Shown here piece after piece: positions 8,630-18,069 of a DNA stretch of 64,000 bases. The notes under the pieces are model-generated. The model did no database searches. It was not told the DNA's origin and was given only the letters and a program-made list of their open reading frames with translations. Numbering within the stretch: the first letter of the stretch is position 1; every line of letters starts with the position of its first letter. A program made the position numbers and the translations under genes. Origin of the DNA: UBA6168 sp041741095 (GTDB taxonomy: Bacteria; Bacteroidota; Bacteroidia; Chitinophagales; Saprospiraceae); the NCBI GenBank assembly GCA_041741095.1, contig JBGSKQ010000102.1, forward strand, positions 8,561 to 72,560, written 5' to 3'.

Positions 8630-9664
8630 TCAATAATTTTCGCCTGCTTTCACTTTCCCCCAAAAGGTTTTATAAACAAACACCGTATAGGCCAGCACCA
8701 AAGGTGCGCCGATGGCTGCCATGAGGAGCATGATGCCAAGCGATTTTTCGGAAGAGGCGGCGTTGTAAACGGTGAGGTGGTAAGCGGGATCAATCGTAGA
8801 AATAATCAACACCGGGTACAGCTCAATCGCTACCAAAATGAGCATGAGGCTGACCGACAGCGAGGAGAACAAAAACGCCAGGCGATACTTGCCTTTTGTG
8901 GCCAAGCGGGGAATATTGGCGATGCTCAAAAAAGCCATCAGCGGAACGACGAACAAAGAAGGATTGCTTTTAAAATCATTGGACAAATGGGGGATATATA
9001 ACAATGTGTAAAGCGTGACCAACGCAAAAAGCACGATGAAGGCAATGATGGCCCTTTTTAGCAACAAGGTTATTTTGGTAAACAAACGCCCTTCTGTTTT
9101 CATGGTTAAATAAATGGCTCCGTGCATGGAGAATAGCGCCACCGTCGTTAGCCCGACGGCGATAGAATAAGGATTGAGGAACTGCAACCAATTTCCTTCA
9201 TACTCAAAGCCCTCGCCAATGGCAATGCCCAGTAGCACATTTCCCAATACAACGCCCAGCAGAAAACCCAGCATCGTACTCGAAACACAGTAGCACACAT
9301 CCCATAATTGCCGCCACCAGCGCATCGGCTCCTTGCTCCGAAACTCAATGGACACGGCCCTGAAAATCAGGAACAGCAAAAACAGCATGAACGGCACGTA
9401 CATGGCCGAAAAAATGGTGGCATAAGCCTCTGGAAAACCTGCGAACAGCGCCCCGCCGCCGATGACCAGCCACACCTCGTTCCCGTCCCATACCGGGCCG
9501 ATTGCCTTCAAAGCTATTTGGCGGCTTTCTTCTTTTTTAAAAAACAGGTGCAAAGTCCCGGCGCCCAAATCAAAGCCATCCAAAATGGCATAGCCAGAGA
9601 ACAATCCCCCAACGACGAGGAACCAAAGGGTAGGGTAATCTATGCCGAGAATTGTTGCCATCAT
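8630..9664 (-). CDS. cydB: Cytochrome bd oxidase subunit II
   Basis: A 344-residue integral membrane protein of the CydB family, the second core subunit of the quinol oxidase that reduces oxygen to water with high affinity. The N-terminus has the family pattern DYPTLWFLVVGGLFSGYA followed by ILDGFDLGAGTLHLF; GPVWDGNEVWLVIGGGALFA and FPEAYATIFSAMY follow. About eight or nine membrane helices are visible. The start codon overlaps the cydA stop by one base (TAATG), indicating translational coupling. No small third subunit (CydX/CydS type) is visible directly after it. Confidence 0.96.
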   Translation of the reverse strand: MMATILGIDYPTLWFLVVGGLFSGYAILDGFDLGAGTLHLFFKKEESRQIALKAIGPVWDGNEVWLVIGGGALFAGFPEAYATIFSAMYVPFMLFLLFLIFRAVSIEFRSKEPMRWWRQLWDVCYCVSSTMLGFLLGVVLGNVLLGIAIGEGFEYEGNWLQFLNPYSIAVGLTTVALFSMHGAIYLTMKTEGRLFTKITLLLKRAIIAFIVLFALVTLYTLLYIPHLSNDFKSNPSLFVVPLMAFLSIANIPRLATKGKYRLAFLFSSLSVSLMLILVAIELYPVLIISTIDPAYHLTVYNAASSEKSLGIMLLMAAIGAPLVLAYTVFVYKTFWGKVKAGENY

Positions 9665-11076
9665 TACGGGCTTTGGTTGGTATTGGGCTTATTAGGCTTG
9701 GGTTTGGCCACAACATTTGAAATTTCTTCCAAATGAGGCCGATGTTCAACAAAAACAGGGCTATCGGGGCCGTTCCTTATTTTTTTGTCCAACAAATAAA
9801 TAAAAAGGGCAAACAGCAGCATGTACACCACCGTGAACATGATCAATGAAAACAACACCTGGTTGGCCGTCACCGATTTTGACAGGGCATCGGAGGTGCG
9901 CAGCAGGCCATAAACCACCCAAGGCTGCCGGCCCATTTCCGCTGCAAACCATCCTGCCTGATTGGCTATTTGCGGCAACAGCACGGCGAAAACAAATATC
10001 CGCAGCAGCCATTTTTGTGAAAACAACCGGCCTCGCCACCACTGGATGCTGCCATAGACGGATACTGCGATCAAGGCCATACCAATGGCTACCATGAGGT
10101 GGTAAAACTGGAAAATGGCATTGACTGCGGATGGCCGTTCATTTTCAGGAAAGGAGTTCAGGCCACGCAACGGCTCCTGGAAATCCCAATTGACCAAAAA
10201 GCTCAATCCACCTGGAATTTTCAGTCCATTGACCGTCTGTTTTTCTTTGTTTACCCAACCCAAAAGGTACATATCGGCCACGCCGAGGCTGTCGAAATGG
10301 CCTTCCAGGGCAGCGAGCTTGGCAGGTTGGTTGTCGGCCACACCGTCGGCTGAGCGGTGGCCCACAGCAAGTTGGGCCAGTGAAAAAACGGTGGCCACTG
10401 CCAGTGCGATTTTGAAGGCTTTTTTTGAAATTTCGATGTGCCTGTTTTTCAAAATATAAAAAGCGTGGATGCTGAGCACCAAAAATGCCCCGGCCAGCAA
10501 AGCACCGATCCAGACGTGCAGGAGCCTGTCCACGCTGGATGGGTTGAAAACCATCGCCCAAAAGTTCGTGATTTCTGCCCTGGCATGCATCCCCTCGCCT
10601 ACCACGTGAAAACCTGCGGGCGTTTGTTGCCAACTATTAGCCACCACAATCCAAACGGCGGAAAACATGGAGCCCAGCCAAACGCCCAAAGTGGCCAGGA
10701 AGTGTACCCTGGGACTAACCCTGTCCCAGCCAAATAGCAGCACGCCCAAAAAACCACTTTCCAAAGCGAAGGCGAAAATGCCCTCCGCTGCCAGCGCACT
10801 TCCAAATACATCGCCTACATAGCGGGAGTAGGTCGCCCAATTGGTGCCAAACTCAAACTCCATGACAATGCCCGTAGCCACGCCAATACCGAAGGTGAGC
10901 GCAAAAATTTTTGTCCAAAAGTGGGCAAGCAGTTCATACTGCCTATCGCCTGTGCGGAGGTAAAGCCCCTCCATGATGACCATTATCAAACCAAGGCCAA
11001 TACTAAGGGGAGGATAGATATAGTGAAAAGCTATCGTGAAGGCAAATTGGATCCGGGAAAGAATTTCTACATCCAT
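9664..11076 (-). CDS. cydA: Cytochrome bd oxidase subunit I
   Basis: A 470-residue haem-carrying subunit of cytochrome bd quinol oxidase. The start MDVEILSRIQFAFTIAFHYI is the usual family N-terminus, with the haem b595 ligand His in FTIAFHYIYPP; the longer in-frame extension is rejected because it matches nothing in the family. Further signatures are GVATGIVMEFEFGTNWATYS, LGSMFSAVWIVVANSWQQTP and the GRQPWVVYGLLRTSDA motif near the C-terminus, and the Q-loop between looks short. It forms an operon with cydB (one-base overlap), which supports growth at low oxygen and resistance to respiratory inhibitors. Confidence 0.96.
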   Translation of the reverse strand: MDVEILSRIQFAFTIAFHYIYPPLSIGLGLIMVIMEGLYLRTGDRQYELLAHFWTKIFALTFGIGVATGIVMEFEFGTNWATYSRYVGDVFGSALAAEGIFAFALESGFLGVLLFGWDRVSPRVHFLATLGVWLGSMFSAVWIVVANSWQQTPAGFHVVGEGMHARAEITNFWAMVFNPSSVDRLLHVWIGALLAGAFLVLSIHAFYILKNRHIEISKKAFKIALAVATVFSLAQLAVGHRSADGVADNQPAKLAALEGHFDSLGVADMYLLGWVNKEKQTVNGLKIPGGLSFLVNWDFQEPLRGLNSFPENERPSAVNAIFQFYHLMVAIGMALIAVSVYGSIQWWRGRLFSQKWLLRIFVFAVLLPQIANQAGWFAAEMGRQPWVVYGLLRTSDALSKSVTANQVLFSLIMFTVVYMLLFALFIYLLDKKIRNGPDSPVFVEHRPHLEEISNVVAKPKPNKPNTNQSP

Positions 11077-11150
11077 GATGAAAGGTGTCCAGATACCATG
11101 CGAATCTAAGCGTGATGGATCCAAAAAGCTATAAAAAATACAACTTTTTG

Positions 11151-11681
11151 CTAAAATCGCTTTCCAATGCCCAGGGCTATGGACCAAGTGTCAAAAGCGT
11201 CAAACCTCGTATCGTAAAATATCGTCGGTGAAATATCCCAGTGTTTCCCAAACTCGAATTCGTATTCAATGCCCGCCCGGATCAGTGCGAAGTGTTCGTT
11301 TTTTTCAAACTCATAGCCTGGCCCTACGAGCAACACCAGATCTTTTATTGGTTTCAAAAGCACATCCAGGGTGGTGACGAGCGGGTACTCCCTTTCGAGC
11401 AGTTCGCCTTCCTGTTGTTCCACCACGAAAGTGTGCAGTTCCAAGTCATTGTGCAGGCCGAGGCCCCATTTCGGGTTAAACCAATATTCCAAATCCAGGC
11501 CCCAGGAAGGGACGAAAAGGCGTTTAGGATCTTCGCCGGAAGGCACGGAGGTGTGGCCAATGAGAATCGCTGCCCGAAAGTGCTTGAACGAATCATGATC
11601 ACCAGCGACAGGATGATGGCTTTCTTGGCCTACTGCCGTCAAGGAGCCAAGGCAAAAAAGAAGGATAAATAGCTTATTCAT
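11151..11681 (-). CDS. Outer-membrane beta-barrel-like protein
   Basis: A 176-residue protein with a clear signal peptide (MNKLFILLFCLGSLTAVGQ) and alternating hydrophobic/polar strands ending in an aromatic residue (SIALGIGKRF), as in small outer-membrane beta-barrels. Strand-like segments include WGLDLEYWFNPKWGLGLHND and LVLLVGPGYEFEKNEHFALI. The start at 11681 is preferred to an upstream in-frame ATG because it begins the signal peptide. It lies 74 bases upstream of cydA in the same direction. Function unknown; it might be a porin-like or structural protein. Confidence 0.75.
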   Translation of the reverse strand: MNKLFILLFCLGSLTAVGQESHHPVAGDHDSFKHFRAAILIGHTSVPSGEDPKRLFVPSWGLDLEYWFNPKWGLGLHNDLELHTFVVEQQEGELLEREYPLVTTLDVLLKPIKDLVLLVGPGYEFEKNEHFALIRAGIEYEFEFGKHWDISPTIFYDTRFDAFDTWSIALGIGKRF

Positions 11682-11744
11682 GTGAAAGGAATTTTTTAGA
11701 GAGCCAAGATTCAAATACGATTTCCCTTCTCAAAATGACTTTCA

Positions 11745-13478
11745 TCATCCATTTGCCTGCACGGCATAATCCTTAAATTTTTTCTGAAAAGCGCCCTCCT
11801 GTTTCCAGGCGTCAAAAGCATCAATCGCCCGCTGGTTGCTCATAAAGAAATTCTCCTCGCCGATGACCTCCATCAGGCCCCAGCGCCGGAGCGCATCCCG
11901 CACAGGCCCTATCACGCTGGTAAAATGTATGCGGATGCCACGCTCCCTGTTTTCCTTGATCCAGTCTTGCAGGCCATGCACGGCACTGCTGTCCACATGG
12001 CTGATGCTGTCCGCATTGAGCACGACGAGGCGCAGGGCTTCGCCTTTTTTTTCCATCAATTCTTCCATGCTGTCTTTGAAATAATTCAGGTTGGCAAAAT
12101 AGAGCGGGCCGTCGAAGCGCACCACCAGCACATCGGGGCGCAGTTCGAGGTTTTTAAAACGATCCACATTTCTATAAAATTCAGAATCTGGCACTTTGCC
12201 CAGCACGGCTACGTGCGGCCGGGTAGAGCGATACACCACCATCGCCAACGACAGTACCACGCCTGCCCCTATGCCCGTTTCGATGCCCATCGTCAGGGTG
12301 ATGATGAAAGTGGCCAGCAGCATCCAGAAATCCTGGCGGTCGTTGTGCCAAAGATGGATAGCTTCCTTTTGATCAATGAGACCGATGACCGCCACGATGA
12401 TGACCGCAGCCAGCACGGCATTTGGCAAAAAGTAAAACAAAGGCGTAAGGAAAAGCAGGGTCAAAACAATGAGCACGGCACTGATGATGGAGGCCAGCCC
12501 AGTGTTTGCACCAGCCTGGTCGTTGACCGCAGTGCGGGAAAAACCACCCGTCACCGGATAGCCCTGGAAAACCGCAGCGCCCAAATTGGCAAGGCCCAGC
12601 CCGACCAGTTCCTGGTTGGCGTCCACATGATAATCCTTGTGCTTGGCCTGGATGGCTTTCGCCACCGCAAAACTTTCCATGAAACCAACAAGCGAGATGG
12701 TCAGCGCTGCGGAAAGGAGGGTCTGCCAACTGTCCAAATCAAAAGAAGGCAAGGAAAAACCGGGCAAGCCCTGCGGCACTTCGCCCACGATTTTCACGCC
12801 TTGGTTGTTCAGGCCCAAGCCCCAAACTGCCAATATGCCCAGCACCACGGCCACCAAGGCACCAGGAATGCTTTTGTGCAGTTTTTTGGTGTATTTTATA
12901 ATGAAAATGGCCACCAGGCCAATGGCAAAAGTCAACAAATGGGTCTGTCCGATATTTTGCGCTGCGGCGATGAGGATGTCGTGGACGTGTTCGCTTTTTG
13001 GCAGTTGGATGCCGAGCAAATGTTTCAACTGGCTCAGCCCGATGATGATGGCCGCTGCCGACGTGAAGCCGCTGATGACGGGGTGCGACAGGAAATTGAC
13101 CAAAAAACCCAAGCGGAATGCCCCCATCAAAAACTGGATCGCCCCCACCATGAATGCGAGCGTGACAGCCAGCAAAAGGTACACCTCCGGGCTTTCCGGC
13201 TTGAGCGCCCCGATGCCCGCTGCCGTCAGCAGGGATACCATCGCCACTGGCCCTACGGCCAATTGGCGGCTGGTGCCAAAAAGCGCATACAGTACAAGCG
13301 GTATGGTGGAAGCGTACAATCCATGTATGGGCGGCAGGCCGGCAATCATGGCATACGCCATTCCCTGCGGGATGAGCATCACGCCCACGGTGAGTCCAGC
13401 GGAAAGGTCGCCGGACAACCAGCCTTTTTTATAATTGGGAAGCCAGCCCAGAAAGGGCAGGAGTTGCTTGATTTTCAT
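11745..13478 (-). CDS. SulP family anion transporter with STAS domain
   Basis: A 577-residue inner-membrane transporter of the SLC26/SulP family, which moves sulfate, bicarbonate or other small anions, usually with H+ or Na+. The family signature is in the first helices (SAGLTVGVMLIPQGMAYAMI, AGLPPIHGLYAS, GTSRQLAVGPVAMVSLL). About 12-14 membrane segments run to residue about 425, followed by a cytosolic STAS domain (RPDVLVVRFDGPLYFANLNY, NADSISHVDSSAVHGLQDWI). The start at MKIKQLLPFLGWLPNYKKGW fits the family; a longer in-frame reading would start upstream of the promoter. Substrate cannot be told. A CRP-like site and a -7 element precede it. Confidence 0.93.
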   Translation of the reverse strand: MKIKQLLPFLGWLPNYKKGWLSGDLSAGLTVGVMLIPQGMAYAMIAGLPPIHGLYASTIPLVLYALFGTSRQLAVGPVAMVSLLTAAGIGALKPESPEVYLLLAVTLAFMVGAIQFLMGAFRLGFLVNFLSHPVISGFTSAAAIIIGLSQLKHLLGIQLPKSEHVHDILIAAAQNIGQTHLLTFAIGLVAIFIIKYTKKLHKSIPGALVAVVLGILAVWGLGLNNQGVKIVGEVPQGLPGFSLPSFDLDSWQTLLSAALTISLVGFMESFAVAKAIQAKHKDYHVDANQELVGLGLANLGAAVFQGYPVTGGFSRTAVNDQAGANTGLASIISAVLIVLTLLFLTPLFYFLPNAVLAAVIIVAVIGLIDQKEAIHLWHNDRQDFWMLLATFIITLTMGIETGIGAGVVLSLAMVVYRSTRPHVAVLGKVPDSEFYRNVDRFKNLELRPDVLVVRFDGPLYFANLNYFKDSMEELMEKKGEALRLVVLNADSISHVDSSAVHGLQDWIKENRERGIRIHFTSVIGPVRDALRRWGLMEVIGEENFFMSNQRAIDAFDAWKQEGAFQKKFKDYAVQANG

Positions 13479-13503
13479 TGAAAAATTTTTGAAAAAACTT
13501 TTG

Positions 13504-13511
13504 CAAAAGTA
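13504..13511 (-). promoter_or_regulatory. -7 element of the SulP gene
   Basis: On the minus strand TACTTTTG matches TAnnTTTG, 25 bases before the ATG at 13478. Predicted transcription start is near 13497. Confidence 0.5.
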
Positions 13512-13531
13512 GCGATCCTCTCCCGCTGCCT

Positions 13532-13549
13532 CCGTGATGTGCATCACAC
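13532..13549 (-). promoter_or_regulatory. CRP/FNR-type palindromic operator
   Basis: On the minus strand TGTGATGCACATCACG matches the CRP consensus TGTGA-N6-TCACA at nine of ten positions. Its centre lies about 43 bases upstream of the predicted transcription start, close to the class II activator position (-41.5). A CRP/FNR-family activator of the SulP gene is inferred. Confidence 0.5.
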
Positions 13550-13578
13550 TTGTATTTTCGGCTAAACTGCCCTCAACA

Positions 13579-14094
13579 TCAATCCTTTGGCTTGTTTATG
13601 CCCAGCACGGCTTTGCCCTCGCCCAGCATGACGGAAACGGTCATTTGGTTTTTTTCGCCCATCAGTGATCCTGCGTTGTCATTCATTTTTATGGAGGTGG
13701 TGGTAAAACCAGCCTTCTTTAAATCTGCCTCGTATTTCTCAAGGGCTTCAAAACCAACATTTTCAAATGTGACCGCCCAGGTGTTGTCGGTAGGGGTCTC
13801 CCCTTTTATGGTGCCTTTTATTGTGCCGTATTTGAATTTGGGCACATCCGCCGGTGCTTCGTCTGGCCATTCTTGACCCCTGCTTTCAATTTCAACTTTG
13901 CCTTTTTCGCTTTCGAGGGTGATTTTTTCTTTGCCCAAGTCAACCTCGGCTTCTTCCCCGGTAGATTTTTCGATTGATTTTTCAATCATTTGCTCTTGGT
14001 GCTTTTCCACCGCTTTTTCGCAGGAAGACAAGGTGAAAAAAAACAACGAAAGCAGGCACACTAGCGCCGCAATAGAATTTGACAGCTTTTTCAT
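13579..14094 (-). CDS. Predicted lipoprotein, function unknown
   Basis: A 171-residue protein with signal peptide and lipobox (TLSSC, Cys about 25). After a charged Glu/Lys-rich stretch (about 30-80) there is a compact C-terminal domain at about 85-171 (PKFKYGTIKGTIKGETP, WAVTFENVGFEALEKYEADL, QMTVSVMLGEGKAVLGINK), reminiscent of small alpha/beta domains, which I do not recognise. It lies 100 bases upstream of the SulP gene in the same direction, with the CRP-like site between them, so the two are probably separate transcripts. Confidence 0.75.
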   Translation of the reverse strand: MKKLSNSIAALVCLLSLFFFTLSSCEKAVEKHQEQMIEKSIEKSTGEEAEVDLGKEKITLESEKGKVEIESRGQEWPDEAPADVPKFKYGTIKGTIKGETPTDNTWAVTFENVGFEALEKYEADLKKAGFTTTSIKMNDNAGSLMGEKNQMTVSVMLGEGKAVLGINKPKD

Positions 14095-14262
14095 TGGAAA
14101 TTTTTTGAAGATGAACAATTAAGCTACCCTTCTTCGATTCCTTCAAAATAAGCGTTTATATGCCACTTGGAAAATGACGCTCATCACATTGGACAGGCAC
14201 ATTTGTCAACTTGGATGGGCAAACTATATTTACTCGTAGCTGGACAACCAACTCTCATTTCC

Positions 14263-14296
14263 TTTGTTCCAAATCCAGCCCAAAACCTTACATTTG
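14263..14296 (+). promoter_or_regulatory. gcvP promoter
   Basis: A -33 TTTG at 14263-14266 and a -7 TACATTTG at 14289-14296, 22 bases apart, 49 bases before the gcvP ATG. Confidence 0.55.
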
Positions 14297-14345
14297 CCCA
14301 CTCAAAATCCCAACGCCAAGTAATTCCAAATCTTTTCAAAACAAT

Positions 14346-17255
14346 ATGAGCAGAACATCTTTCCACGACCAATTTGCCGACCGGCACATTGGCCCCAACC
14401 ACGAAGAAACACAAGCCATGCTCCAAACCATTGGGGCAGCTTCTTTGGATCAACTGATCAACGAAACGGTGCCAGATGCCATCCGCATGGCGGGTGAACT
14501 GAACCTGCCGGATGCCCTGACCGAATTTGAATACCTGCGGGAACTAAAGGAAGTTGCAGTCCTAAACAAGCTGTTCAAATCCTACATCGGCATGGGCTAC
14601 TACGGCACCATTACGCCATCGGTCATCCTGCGCAACATTTTCCAAAACCCAGGCTGGTACACGCAGTACACGCCCTATCAGGCTGAAATTTCACAGGGCC
14701 GCCTCGAAGCCATCCTCAATTTCCAGACGATGGTGAGCGACCTGACGGGCTTCCCCATCGCCAATGCCTCCCTGCTCGACGAGGGCACGGCTGCCGCCGA
14801 AGCGATGGCCATGTTTTTTAGCCATAAAAACAAAAGGGCAAAGGGCAATCTGGCCAACGAGTTTTTCGTGGATGAAAAAGTGTTCGATCAGACCATTGAC
14901 GTACTGATAACCAGGGCCAGGCCGATGGGCATCAACGTAGTGGTGGGCGATTGGAAAACCTACGAATTTAACAGCAAAACCTTTGGTGTGCTGCTGCAAT
15001 ATCCCGCCAAGGACGGCAGCGTGGAGGACTACCGTGCTTTCACCGAAAAGGCCAATGCACATGAAATATATGTAACCGTCGCCGCCGATATACTGAGCCT
15101 GGCCGTGCTGAAAGCGCCGGGTGAATGGGGTGCCGACTGCGCCGTTGGCAACACCCAGCGTTTCGGCGTGCCGATGGGCTATGGCGGCCCACATGCTGCC
15201 TATTTTGCCACAAAAGATGAATACAAACGAGTCATCCCTGGCCGTATCATCGGCGTATCGGTCGGAGCGAACGGCAAGCGGGCGCTGCGCATGGCACTAC
15301 AGACCCGTGAGCAGCACATCCGCCGGGAAAAAGCTACGAGCAATATCTGTACTGCCCAAGCGCTACTGGCCATCATGGCAGGAATGTATGCTGCTTGGCA
15401 CGGGCCAAAGGGCGTCCGGGCCATTGCGGAGCGGGTACACACCTTCGCCCAAATTTTGAACAACAACCTGCGCAAACTGGGCTACCAGCAAAGCAACGAG
15501 CATTTCTTTGACACCATCTGTGTCAAGGTAGGCGAGGATAAAATTGAGCACATACGCCATCTCGCCACGGCCATTGAGATCAACTTCTATTACGGCGACG
15601 GCACTGTGCAGATTACGTTGGATGAAACGGTGACCGAAGAAGACGTGGATTTGATCGTCAGCGTGTTTGCGCAAGCAAAAGAAATAGAGGCAAAAGTGGA
15701 ATTTTCCACGTCGGGCCGCTTGGCCGTTCCTGCTGCTTTGGTGCGGGAGTCGGATTACCTTACCCACCCCGTTTTCAACAGCTACCAAACTGAAACGAAA
15801 ATGATGCGCTACATCAAGCGCCTGGAAAACAAGGACTTATCGCTGATGTATTCCATGATCCCGCTCGGCAGTTGCACCATGAAGCTGAACGCTGCATCGG
15901 AACTCATCCCCGTCAGTTGGGAAAATTTTGCAAATATCCACCCTTTTACGCCTGAGGATCAGGTGCAGGGCTACCGTGAGATTTTCCGTGAACTGGAAAG
16001 CTATCTCTGCGAAATCACTGGTTTTACAGCTTGTTCGCTCCAGCCCAACTCTGGCGCACAGGGCGAATACGCTGGTCTGATGGTGATCCGTGCCTACCAC
16101 GAGGCAAGGGGCGAGAGCCACCGCAACATCTCATTGATCCCCTCCTCGGCGCATGGCACCAACCCGGCAAGTGCTGCTATGGCGGGCATGGATATCGTCG
16201 TGGTGGCCTGCGACGAAAAAGGCAATGTGGACATTGCAGACCTGCAAGCCAAGGCCGAGCAGCACAAAGACCGCCTTTCCTGCCTGATGATGACCTATCC
16301 TTCCACGCATGGGGTTTTTGAAACGGGCGTGAGGGGCATTTGCAAAACCATCCACGACAACGGTGGCCTCGTCTATATGGACGGTGCCAATATGAACGCA
16401 CAGGTCGGCCTGACCAGCCCCGGCATCATCGGGGCGGACGTGTGCCACCTCAATCTGCACAAGACTTTTGCCATCCCGCACGGTGGCGGCGGCCCCGGCA
16501 TGGGCCCTATTTGTGTCAATGAAAAATTGGCACCTTACCTGCCCTCCCATCCTTTCCTTCGGGCAAATTCCTCTTTTGAAACTGGGGGCGGCATCAACGC
16601 TGTGAGCGCTGCACCTTGGGGCAGCGCCAGTATTTTGCTCATTTCTTATGGTTATATCAAAATGTTGGGCAAAAAAGGCGTGACGGATGCCACCCGCTAT
16701 GCCATTTTGAATGCCAACTACATCAAGTCCCGTTTGGAAAAAACCTTCCCGATTTTGTATTCGGGCGTAAAAGGCAGGGCTGCCCACGAAATGATCGTTG
16801 ACCTGCGCCCGTTCAAAGAATTTTGCAGTGCCGAGGACGTGGCCAAGCGCTTGATGGACTATGGCTTCCACGCCCCGACGCTCAGCTTCCCCGTGGCCGG
16901 CACCTTGATGATAGAGCCGACGGAAAGCGAAAGCATGGACGAACTTGACCGTTTCTGCGATGCCTTGCTGCAAATACGCCAAGAGATTGACGAGATAGCC
17001 TCCGGCATGTATTCCCACGACAACAACGTGCTCCACAATGCACCCCACACCCTCGAAGTGGCAACGGCCAATGATTGGAACTACCCGTACAGCCGTGAGA
17101 AAGCAGCCTATCCGCTGCCTTATCTGCGGGAAGGCCACAAGTTCTGGGCTTCTGTGGGCCGGGTGGACAATGCTTACGGCGACCGCAACCTCGTTTGTAC
17201 TTGCCCTCCGATGGAGGCGTATATGGAGGAGCCGGAGGCAGCAGCTGTTATTTGA
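14346..17255 (+). CDS. gcvP: Glycine dehydrogenase (decarboxylating), P protein
   Basis: A 969-residue fused (P1+P2) P protein of the glycine cleavage system, which decarboxylates glycine and passes the aminomethyl group to the lipoyl H protein. The start MSRTSFHDQFADRHIGPNHE matches the family N-terminus (FxxRHIGP); the upstream in-frame codons overlap the promoter and are rejected. Visible motifs are ASLLDEGTAAAEAMAM in the first half, SMIPLGSCTMKLNAASE, the glycine-rich loop HGGGGPGMGPICV and the PLP-binding Lys706 in LHKTFAIPHG. The T and H genes (gcvT, gcvH) are not adjacent here, so the system is split in this genome. Confidence 0.97.
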   Translation: MSRTSFHDQFADRHIGPNHEETQAMLQTIGAASLDQLINETVPDAIRMAGELNLPDALTEFEYLRELKEVAVLNKLFKSYIGMGYYGTITPSVILRNIFQNPGWYTQYTPYQAEISQGRLEAILNFQTMVSDLTGFPIANASLLDEGTAAAEAMAMFFSHKNKRAKGNLANEFFVDEKVFDQTIDVLITRARPMGINVVVGDWKTYEFNSKTFGVLLQYPAKDGSVEDYRAFTEKANAHEIYVTVAADILSLAVLKAPGEWGADCAVGNTQRFGVPMGYGGPHAAYFATKDEYKRVIPGRIIGVSVGANGKRALRMALQTREQHIRREKATSNICTAQALLAIMAGMYAAWHGPKGVRAIAERVHTFAQILNNNLRKLGYQQSNEHFFDTICVKVGEDKIEHIRHLATAIEINFYYGDGTVQITLDETVTEEDVDLIVSVFAQAKEIEAKVEFSTSGRLAVPAALVRESDYLTHPVFNSYQTETKMMRYIKRLENKDLSLMYSMIPLGSCTMKLNAASELIPVSWENFANIHPFTPEDQVQGYREIFRELESYLCEITGFTACSLQPNSGAQGEYAGLMVIRAYHEARGESHRNISLIPSSAHGTNPASAAMAGMDIVVVACDEKGNVDIADLQAKAEQHKDRLSCLMMTYPSTHGVFETGVRGICKTIHDNGGLVYMDGANMNAQVGLTSPGIIGADVCHLNLHKTFAIPHGGGGPGMGPICVNEKLAPYLPSHPFLRANSSFETGGGINAVSAAPWGSASILLISYGYIKMLGKKGVTDATRYAILNANYIKSRLEKTFPILYSGVKGRAAHEMIVDLRPFKEFCSAEDVAKRLMDYGFHAPTLSFPVAGTLMIEPTESESMDELDRFCDALLQIRQEIDEIASGMYSHDNNVLHNAPHTLEVATANDWNYPYSREKAAYPLPYLREGHKFWASVGRVDNAYGDRNLVCTCPPMEAYMEEPEAAAVI

Positions 17256-17277
17256 TTTTTTTTGAAAATGTTTATAT

Positions 17278-17318
17278 AAAAAAGGGCGCTGACCTTAATG
17301 GATCAACGCCCTTTTTCA
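17278..17318. terminator. Terminator after gcvP
   Basis: AAAGGGCG-type stem (17281-17294 with 17300-17314, imperfect near the loop) flanked by A and T runs, so it could end transcription from both sides. Confidence 0.7.
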
Positions 17319-17425
17319 TTTGTTTTAGTGAACCTGTAGTTTTTGTAAGATGAGTTGCAAGTAGTTGATTCTAAGTGCTTTCTCTCATTCCTCTCAACCT
17401 CTCACTCCTCTACAGTGAAACAACA

Positions 17426-17770
17426 TCACACGATGTCGCTTCCGCCCCCTCTTTTCTTTACAAACAAGTAATAAAGTATCAATGCCGTGCCACCCAGCGT
17501 GAGCATCATTCCGAAATAGGCAGGGCCTTCGTCCATGCCCGACCTGGCCAGTGCCGAGCCTGCGAACATGCCCAAGCCAACGCCGACGGCCACCATACCT
17601 AATTTTAAGGCAGAATTTTCATTCCTGTCTTCTTTGAAGATTCCTGCGTCTTGTCCGTGCTGGATAAGTGCCAGACGGATCTTGTGGCGGGAAGATAGAT
17701 ATAGGTATGCTGTTACGATGAGGGTTGTAAAGAATCCGATGACGGCTACAAGGCCAATTATTTCTCCCAT
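17426..17770 (-). CDS. Small membrane protein, DUF6249-like
   Basis: A 114-residue protein with an N-terminal membrane helix (IIGLVAVIGFFTTLIVTAYL), a basic cytosolic segment (SSRHKIRLALIQHGQDAGIF) and two further hydrophobic segments (GMVAVGVGLGMFAGSALA, MMLTLGGTALILYYLFV) ending in basic residues. The layout resembles the DUF6249 small membrane proteins often found near sigma factors in Bacteroidota; I give the family name with moderate certainty. No neighbour suggests a function. Confidence 0.7.
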   Translation of the reverse strand: MGEIIGLVAVIGFFTTLIVTAYLYLSSRHKIRLALIQHGQDAGIFKEDRNENSALKLGMVAVGVGLGMFAGSALARSGMDEGPAYFGMMLTLGGTALILYYLFVKKRGGGSDIV

Positions 17771-18069
17771 TTTGATTGATTTACAAGTGATTGAATCGAA
17801 TTTACACAGGCTTGGACGCTATGCTGGAAAATGCGGTTACAAGTTTTTGAAAAAAATCTTCCTGGCGGGAAGTTTGCAGGAAGCGAAAAGATTTGTGCGT
17901 CGTTATTGACCTATATGGGGTGCTTTCATTACATTTGTTTCCACATTCATTCGCATTAAAAAAGTAAGCACCAGCAAAACGGAACGCCACTACAGCTATC
18001 TGAAACACAGCTTTAGAAAAGAGGCTATCCAACCACTTTTCAAATGACCAAATAGAAACCTTTTAACCA

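Noticed and set aside
11925..13481. Long plus-strand open frame opposite the SulP gene
   Set aside because: Shadow of the SulP gene; rich in His/Arg/Gln with no domain.
14211..14345. Extended gcvP start
   Set aside because: It runs through the promoter element at 14263-14296 and adds residues with no match to the family N-terminus.
16131..17138. Long minus-strand open frame opposite gcvP
   Set aside because: Shadow of gcvP with no recognisable motifs.
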